From Limnohabitans planktonicus II-D5 (GTDB taxonomy: Bacteria; Pseudomonadota; Gammaproteobacteria; Burkholderiales; Burkholderiaceae_C), in contig NZ_LFYT02000036.1 in assembly GCF_001270065.2 (NCBI RefSeq), positions 1 to 35,710 on the forward strand: a stretch of 35,710 bases of DNA, in the 5' to 3' direction. The notes under the pieces are model-generated. The model searched no databases. It saw only the letters and a program-made list of their open reading frames with translations, and had not been told where the DNA came from. Of this stretch, positions 24,601-33,600 are shown piece by piece (position 1 is the stretch's first letter; every line of letters begins with the position of its first letter). A program made the position numbers and the translations under genes.

Positions 24601-27600
24601 CGGGCGGTTTGCCGTCTTCGGCGGTGTTCAGCATCGCGCCGACGGTGGCCTCGGACCTGGGGGCTTCGGCCTATGACCGGATCACCAACACCACCAGCCC
24701 GACTTTGCGCGTGTACCTGGGCACAGGGGCTGCTGTGGGCGGCGTGGTGGAAGTGTTCAATGCCAGCACAACAGGCACCAACGATGCCAACCGCAAAGGG
24801 ACGGCCACACTCACGGCTGCCCACCTGAGCCAGGGTTATGTGGATGTGGCCACTTCTGCCTTGGCCACGGGCACGGGCACCAACTACTTCCGTTACACCG
24901 CCTCGGGCGCCAGCAAATCGGCCACGCTGACCGCGATCCCCAACCTGACCATCGACACCACGGCACCGGTCCTGGCGGTGGGTCTGAACCTGGCCGACAG
25001 TGACGACACGGGGCGCAGCAGCAGCGACAACAACACGCGCCTGAACCAGATCGTCACCCTCAATGCCACTGGCACGGTGAGCAATGCGGCCGAGATCGCC
25101 TGGCTGAACGTGTACGACGGCAGCCAACTGATCGGGCGCGCCAGTGTGGGCAATGTGCAGGGGGGAATTGTTTTTTCCTTCACCCTGCCTGCGGGGGTGA
25201 CGCTCAGCGATGGGCTGCACCGTTTTGCGGTGCGCCCGGTCGATTTCGCGGGCAATGAAGGCGGGGCCGTGTCGCTCGATGTGACCATTGACGCCACCGC
25301 ACCGACGGGCCTGACGGCCAGCCTGGCCAGTGCCGACCTGACCGACACGGTCAACCGCCTGACCAGCAACGTCAATGCCCTGACGCTCAGTGGCGCGGCC
25401 GAAGCCAATGCCCGCATCAGCGTCTTCAACGACAGCAACAACAACGGCCGACGCGATCTGGGTGAAGACCATCTGGCGCTCTACACCAAGGACACCGGCA
25501 CCGTCATCACCAGCACAGTGGTGGCCGATGGGGCAGGGGCCTACACGGTGGATCTGCGCGGCCTGGCCGTGGGGGCCTACAACTTGCGCGTGGTGCAAAC
25601 CGATGTGGCGGGCAATGAGCAAGTGAGCACGGCGGTGGCCTTCACGGTGGACACCAGCGCCCTGGCACCCCCAAGCATGGTGCTGCTCGCCAGCAGCGAC
25701 ACGGGGGATTCGCCCTACGACGGCAAGACCAACGACAACACGCCTACGTTCCGCATCGCCTTGCCCGGCGATGCGGTGCCGGGTGAGAAGGTGCGCATCA
25801 ACACCAGTTCTGTGGTGACCGGCACCCAGCTGGGCCTGGTCACGTTGCAAGCGGTCGACATTGCCAAAGGCTTCATCGAGTTCACGCCGACCACCGCCAT
25901 GAATGCGGGCACGGCCGTGACGTATTCAGCCGGCACGGCGGTGACGGCCTTCATGATCGACCGGGCAGGCAATGCCAGCGCGGGCGTGACTTTGCGCACG
26001 GCATTGGTGGTGGACAACGCCTTGCCCACGGCCCCGGCCGCTGCGCCCGATCTGCTGACGGTGGACGACACCGGCACCTTCAGCACCGATGTCACCAACA
26101 CCGATAACCGGGTGAACCGGGGCACGGACCTGAGTTTTGCCTCGTCTGGCGCCTTGCCTGCGGGCACCACGCGAGTGGAGTTGTTTGACACCTTTGGCGG
26201 CGTGACCCAAAGCCTGGGCTTTGCCGCCATGCCCAGCACCACGACCTGGGCCTTCACTTACCAGGGCCCGGCCCTGGCCAATGGCACGCATGCCATCACC
26301 TGGCGCGCCTGGGATGTGGGCGGCAACCGGGGCCCGGCCTCTGCCGCCCTGAGTCTGGTGGTGGACACGGCAGGCGCCTTGCCGCTGGTGCCCACGCTGG
26401 GCAGCGACACGGCCACCGCCTTGCGCGTGGCCCTGAAAAATGCGGCGGCCGATGACACCGGCACGCTGGGTGACAACGTCACCAAGAGCCGTTCGCCCAC
26501 GCTGGTGGGCGTGGCCGAGCCCGGTGCGCGCATCAGCATTTATGAAGACCGCAATGGCTCGGGTGTGGTGGAGCCCTCCGAGCTGGTGCTGAATGCGCTC
26601 AATGCCCGTTATGTGGTGGCCCATGCCAGCACTGGTGTGTTTGAGTTCCAGTTGAGCGCCTACCAAAAAGCAGGTGTGCACCGCTACATCGTGGTGCAAA
26701 ACGATGTGGCCGGGAACATGGTGGCCAGTGCGCCGCTGTCCATCACCATCGACTTCACGGCCACCAAGCCGCTGTGGCTGAACCTGCGGGAAACCGCCAG
26801 TGTGGACAGCGGTCATCTGAACAACGACAAGATCACCAACGCCCCGCCGCAAGTCGTGATGCGTTTGCCCGCCGACGCCCGCGTGGGCGACACGGCCCGG
26901 GTGCGGGTGCTCAATTACCTCAACGGCACGGCGCACACCACGGTTGACGCCTTGCTGAGCGCGGCCGACATTGACGCCGGTCAGGTGCTGTTTGCGCTGA
27001 CGCGCGATCAGATGAAGGGCAACACGCCAGGCAACTATTACGTTGACGGTGCCATCGTCGATGCCGCAGGCAATACGCCGCTGTACAAGGGGCTGAACCC
27101 CGGCTCCGTCACGGGCAGCTACAACCTGCTGTATGAAACCCGGCCGCCAGCCGACCCCTTCACCGCCAGCCTGTATCTGGGCGATGGCAGCAACAGCACC
27201 ACCACCGCCAGTCTGGCGGCGCGCACGGCCAGCACCACGCTCAACCGCATGTTCACGCTGGAAGGCGCTTTGCCCACACGCGCTGCCACCGATTCGCTGG
27301 CCGATGTGGTCAAGGTCCAGGTCTATGACCGGGTGGGCAGCAGCCTGTATTTGCTGGGTGAGGCGGGCGTCAAGTCGGCCGCCAACGCCTGGGCGCTGAC
27401 CTATGACGGCTCGGCCCTCAAGCAAGGCGCGCACAGCATTGTGCTGCGCAGTGTGGACATGGCGGGCAATGTCTCGGCCACCGATGCCGAACTGTTGGCC
27501 ACCACCTCGGTGCTGACGCTGACCGTGAACAACGCGCAAGTGCTGACCGAGCCCACCGACCGGGTGCGCCCGCAGTTGCTGGGGGGCTTGAGCTTCAATG

Positions 27601-30600
27601 GCGATCTGATCACGCTGAACCTGAGCGAAGCGGTGCAGTCGGCACTGCCTGCCGAAGCGTTTGCCGTGGCGGTGGATGGCGAGCTGGTGGACGTGCTTTC
27701 TGTCACGCGGGATGCCAGCGACAGCACGCAGACCCGCTTGCTCATCACCTTGGCCCAGGCCGTGACACGCGGTCAGGCGGTGACCCTGGCCTACACCGAT
27801 CCATCGCCTGCTGACAACAGCAGCGCCTTGCAAGACTTGGCGGGCAACGATGCCGCCAGCTTCTATGTGAGCTCGGACGCTGTCAGCAACCTGAACCCGC
27901 CCACCACCCCGGGCACGCCCGATTTGATCAGCGAAGACGATTCGGGCCGATCCAGCCTGGACAACAACACCCGCGTCAACGGCCTGCGCTTGTCGATCGG
28001 CATCCCGCAAGGCGTGGCGGTGGGCGACAGCCTGCAGATCGCGCTCAATGACACCGGCAGCACCGTGCTCAAGACGGTGGTGCTGACCCCCGCCCAGATC
28101 GCCATGGAGCGCGTGATCGTGAGCCTGCCCGCCCAGACCACGGGTCTGGAGGCTGTGCAAGGCCAACTGCTGGGCCTGAAGGCCCGCGTCGTGGCCGCTG
28201 CCGTGCTCAATGCCGGGACCACCAGCAGCGTGGCTTCGGATTGGTCGGGTGTGCTGAATGTGGTGCTCGATGTGGTGGCACCGGTGCAGCCTGGGCTGGC
28301 CCAGATCGACGGCAGTGGCATCGACACCACCACGCTGGAAGGCTATGCGCGCAACAACCGACCGCTGCTCGAAGGCGCGGCCGAAGCGGGCACCTGGGTC
28401 AAAGTGGTGGCCAACGATGTGGTGCTGGGCACAGCCTTGGCCGATGCCTCGGGCCATTGGTCGTTTGATACCAACGGCAGTTACCTCTCAGATGGCCGTT
28501 ATGCCATCGTGCTCACGTCCACCGACACCGCAGGCAATGTCAGCCCGCTCAGTGCGACTTTCACCCTGATCATTGATGCGCAAGCGCCCAAGGTGCCGCA
28601 GGTGCTGGCGGTGCAAGCCGACACCGGCAGCCTGGACACCGACGGCGTGACCCGCACCCGAACCCAGGTCATCAGCGGCACGGCACAAGCCCCTGGCTGG
28701 GTCGATGTTTACCGCAACGGCCTGAAGCTGGGCAGTGCGCAGACCACAGCCAGCGGCACCTGGGTGTTCAACGATCTGGTGGCCAATGTGCCGCGCAGTC
28801 TGGCCGATGGCCGCTATGTGTACACCGCCATTGGCCGTGACCTGGGGGGCAACACCAGCCTGGCATCCAACCCCTTTGTGGTGAGCGTGGACAACGTGGC
28901 ACCCGATGCACCCATCATCCGCGCCATGACGCCGGACACCGGGGGCAGCCAGACCGACCACCTGAGCAACAGCGCCGCCCTCGAATTGAGCGGCACGGCA
29001 GAGCCCAACGCCAGCATCGAGGTCTACATGGGCGGCACCGACGCCAGCCATCTGGTGGGTGTGACCACGGCCAGCGGCAGCGGGGCCTGGGTGTTTGATG
29101 TGGGCAGCCTGGCGCTGGAGGAGGGCGACTACGCCTTCCAGGCCAAAACGGTGGACCTGGCGGGCAACGCCAGCGAAGCCTGTGCGGTGTTCACCGTGTC
29201 GGTGGACACCACGCCACCGGCAGCGGTCAGTGGTCTGGCCCTCAACGGCGTGGCCTTTGAGGTGTCGGACACGGTGCCCAGCGCCAACCTGAGTTTTTCA
29301 GGCCAGGCCGAGGCGGGCGCACGCGTGGCGCTGGCCCTGGATGGGCAGTTCCTGGGTGTGGTCACGGCCGATGCCGTGACCGGCTTGTGGAGCTTTGACG
29401 ACAGTGCCAGTGTGCTCGATGACGGGGCCTACACCCTGACGGTGCAAACCGAAGACCTGGCGGGCAATCTGGGCGGCATGAGCACGTTTGATTTCAAGGT
29501 GCATGCCACGCAGCCCCTGGCACCGGTGATCACGGGGCTGAGCCCTGACACCGACACGGGCAGCAGCAACACCGACCGCATCACCCGCCTGGCTCAGCCT
29601 GGTCTGAGCGGCACGGCCTTGCCGGGCAGCACCGTGAAGGTGTATGCCTACAACTTGTCAACCCTGGTGCTGGGCAGCAGTCCGCTGGTGACGGTGGCCG
29701 CCGGGGCCGATGGCAGCTGGTCGGCAAACTTGCCTGCGGCTTTGGCCAACGACGGGCGTTATGGCTTCAAGGCCACCGCCACCGATGCCGAGGGCCTGGT
29801 CAGCGCCTATTCGGCCGCCTTGGTGGTGCAGCTGGACACCACAGCGCCAGCCCTGGGCAGTCTGTCGGTGGATGCCGTCACGGACGACAACATCATCAAC
29901 GCGGCCGACTGGCAGCAGGGCGTGTCGCTGAGCGGCACGGCCGAGGCGGGGGCCGCTTTGACCCTGGTGCTGGGCACCGGGGCCTCGGCCAGAACCGTGG
30001 AGCCCGAGAGTTTTGGCACGCAATGGTCGTATGCGCTCAGCGCCGATGACTTGGCGGCCCTGGGCGAAGGTTCAGGGCGCAGCATCCGCCTGGTGGTCAC
30101 CGATGTGGCGGGCAACAGCACGTCCTTGACCCATGCGGTGGAGGTGCTGACCACGCCCCTGGCAGCACCGGGCATGCCCGATTTGCTGACGGCAGATGAC
30201 CTGGGCCTGAGCGATGTGGACAACCGCACATCGGTGAATGCACCGAAGCTGCAGGTCGTGCTGTTTGATGGCGCAGGCCGCAGGGCCAGTGCCGGTGACA
30301 TGCTGGCGCTGGTGGATGCGGCGGGCGATGTGTGGGCCGAAATCAGCCTGACGTCCGAGCAAGTCAGCGCAGGCGTGGCAACGGTGCAGTTGGGAGCCAC
30401 AGCGCCTTTGGCCGATGGCCTCTACACCTTGAACGCGCGGTTGACGGACCGTTCGGGCACCCGCGTGTTGTCGGCCAATGCCCTGGACTTGCGCATTGAC
30501 ACACGCGTGCCGGACGCCCCCGGTGCCCCGGACCTGAACGACAGTGACGACAGTGGTCGCTCTGCGACCGATAACCGCACCCAGGTCAAGCGGCCCGTGG

Positions 30601-33600
30601 TGACGCTGGAGATTGACACCGCCCAAGTCGCAGGCGCAAGCCTGGTGGCTGGTGATGTGGTGGAACTGTGGCAAACCAACGCAGGCCCCTCGGGTCATGC
30701 CCGGGTTTTGCTGGGCAGCACCACTTTGGCCGATGGCTTTGACCCCGCTGTCCAGACCACCGTGACGGTGCAGCCCCTGGCGGACCTGGCCGATGGCCTG
30801 TACACCTTGGTGGGCCTGGTGCACCGCACGGGTGTGGCGCTGAGCAGCCCCGACTCGCCTGTGCTGAACCTGGTGGTGGACACGACAGCGCCCACAGCAA
30901 GCGCTGCGCCGACGGTGTTGTCCGCAGATGACACGGGCATTTCCAGCACCGACCAGATCACGCGCAAGTTGTTGCCGCGTTTCTCGGTCAGTCTGGTCAA
31001 CACCCAGGCCGTGGCCGGTGACACCCTGCAACTGTTACAGGGCACGCAGGTGCTGGGCGCGGCCCAGTTGACGGATGCCGACATCAGCGCCGGTGTGGTG
31101 GGGGTGAGCCTGCTGAGCGCTTGGCCTGAAGGCCGCTATGCCTTGACGACCCGCCTGCTGGATGTGGCCGGTAACCTGAGCGCCGCCAGTGCGGTGCAGG
31201 ATGTGACGCTGGACAAGACATCGCCCTATGCGGCGCGCATCGACGGCTTGGCCAACGACACCGGTGAGGCCGGGGATCTGCTCACCCGCGACAGCCGTTT
31301 GACGGTGTTTGGCACCTCCGAGCCTGGCAGTGAAGTCGTCTTGCTGGACGGCGTCACGCAGGTGGGTGTGGCCGTGGCAGACAGCCTAGGCCAGTGGCGT
31401 GTGACCAGCAGCGCCTTGCTCGATGGCGAGCACAGCCTGACGGTCAAGAACCGCGATGCGGCAGGCAATATCGGTGGCCTCAGTGCACCCCTGGTGGTCA
31501 ACGTCGATACGGCGGCACCCAATTTGTCGGTGGCCGCCGTGGCGGGCAACGACATCGTCAATGCCGCAGAAAAATCTGCAGGCCTGAGTTTGCGCGGCAG
31601 CAGCGAAGCAGGCGCTTCGGTGCAGCTGTCCTGGACCGGTGCGCAGGGCGTGCTGGACTTGCCCGCCACGACCGACGCCACGGGGCAATGGACCCTGGAG
31701 CTGAGTGCCACCGATCTGCAGACCTTGGGCGCGGACGGCCTCACCACGCTGACCGTGAGCGCCACCGATGCGGCAGGCAACGTCAGCCGCATCACGCGCA
31801 GCATCACGCTGATGAGCACGCCACCGACAGCGCCTGTCTTGAGCGCCTTGACGGCTGGCACGGACAGCGGGCGCAGTGCCAGCGACGCGATCACGGCCAA
31901 CACCCTGCCCACGCTGGTGGGCAATGCTGTGGGGGCGCAGTGGGTCAAGGTGTATCTGGGCAGTTCGCTGCAAGCCACTGTGGCTGTGAGCGGTGGGCAA
32001 TTCAGCTTCACGCCTGCGCAACGCTTGGCAGACGGTGTTTACAAATACACCGCTGTCGCCATGGATGCAGCAGGCAACACCAGTGAGGTGAGCACGGCTT
32101 TGTCTGTGACGGTCGATACGGTGGCCCCCTTGGCCACCAGCCTGTCTGGCCCTGATGTGACAGGCCAGGCGCGGCCCACTTTGACGGGCAGCGCCGAGCC
32201 CGATGCCCAGGTGCGCATTTTGGGCACCGGTCTGAGCACCGAGCCGGTGGTTCAGGCTGATGCGAACGGCCAGTTCAGCTGGCAACCGAGCGTTGATCTG
32301 ACCGATGGCCACTACAGCCTGATGGCTGAAGTCGTGGATCTGGCGGGCAATGTGTCCTCCAGGTCCGAGCCCTTGCCACTGTTGGTGGACACCCGAGCGC
32401 CCAATGCCCCGACATTGGCCGGTTTCAGCACCGTGGGCGGCACGCCCACGGCCTTGATCTCTGAGGTGCAGCAGCAGGTACTGCAAGGCATGGCCGAGGC
32501 GGGTGCGCTGGTGCAAGTCTGGCGCGACGGCATTTTGCTGGGCACCCCCACAGCCGACAGCACGGGGGCCTTCACGCTGGACCTGACCGATGCACCGCTG
32601 GCCGATGGCACTTACAGCTTCACCGCTTTGTCGACCGACAGGGCCTTGAACATCTCTGCATTGGCCAATGCGTTTGACCTGACAGTGAGCACCACGGCAC
32701 CTGCGGTCGCAACGCTGGCCTTGACCGCATTCACGGACAGCGGCGACAGCGACAGCGATGGCCTGACGCAAGACAACAGTTTCAGCTTGTCCGTGACAGG
32801 GCAGGCCCCGGCAGCAGTGGTGACTTACGAGGTCTCGACGGACGGCGGACTGAACTGGGACAGCACCTCGGCCGAACAAGGCCCGCTGGCAGACGGCAGC
32901 TACCAATTCCGCGCGCAAATCCTGGATGCCGACAACAACCTGAGCATCAGCAATGTGCACAGCGTGACCCTTGATACCGTTGTGGCAGCAGGTGTGTTGA
33001 GCGTGGAGGGCTTGACCGACAGCGGCAGCCAGTCAGGTGGCATCACCACCACCGACAACAGCTTTGATCTGAAGCTGACAGATCCAGACGCTGATGCAAG
33101 CGTGGTGTACCAAGTGTCCACCGACAGCGGCGCGACCTGGAACGCCACCTCCACAGCCCAGGCCAATCTGGCAGACGGCAGCTACCAGTTCCGGGCGCAA
33201 GTGAGCGATGCAGCGGGCAACGTGGCCACGACGGCGGTGCAGCGTGTGACGATCGACACCACGCCAGAGCCCGAAACGCCCGTTGAACTGGATGTGATCA
33301 AGGCTTATGCAGACAGCAACGGCAGTGGCTCGGCGGCGGTGCCGGACCTGGCTGTGTTCACGGCATGCGCTGTGACCGGGGTCGATGCCAGCAACCTGGA
33401 CGCCATCCTCAGCGCCTTGGCCAGCAGTGCCGTCACTGCCGCCCAGACCGACACGGTGGCCAAAGTGCAGGCCATCGTCGATGCGTACCAGGCCATTCAA
33501 GCCCATGCCGATGGCACATCGGACAAGCACACGCCAGCGCCCTCCCAGGCGCAATACGCCGCCATCGGTGTGACCGGGGTGGACAGCGCGGCCAAGTCCA

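Larger units (their letters stand above)
20986..26753 (+). repeat. Ig super-cassette 3: D-(B-C-A)x4 with LamG and other insertions
   Basis: The D domain (TTLTGGFDKLNTASLSVTVDG...) is shorter than the other two. B-C-A triplets begin near 21260, 22650, 24250 and 25650. EF-hand-like loops are at 22473, 24060, 25431 and 26547. Three extras account for the greater length: the unknown insert in the first C domain (21966-22284), a LamG-like domain in the second B domain (about 22896-23334), and a duplicated B domain near 24600-24945. Subtracting them leaves about 4.6 kb, the length of cassette 1. Confidence 0.72.

Noticed and set aside
25926..28457. 843-codon minus-strand open frame
   Set aside because: Antisense shadow of the Ig-like and SwmB region; no recognisable fold or start.
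9446..33270. RTX nonapeptide (GGxGxDxUx) calcium repeats
   Set aside because: I looked for the glycine-rich nonapeptide and saw only isolated GxGxD-like fragments. The calcium signatures seen are EF-hand-like loops. RTX repeats could still lie beyond the window.
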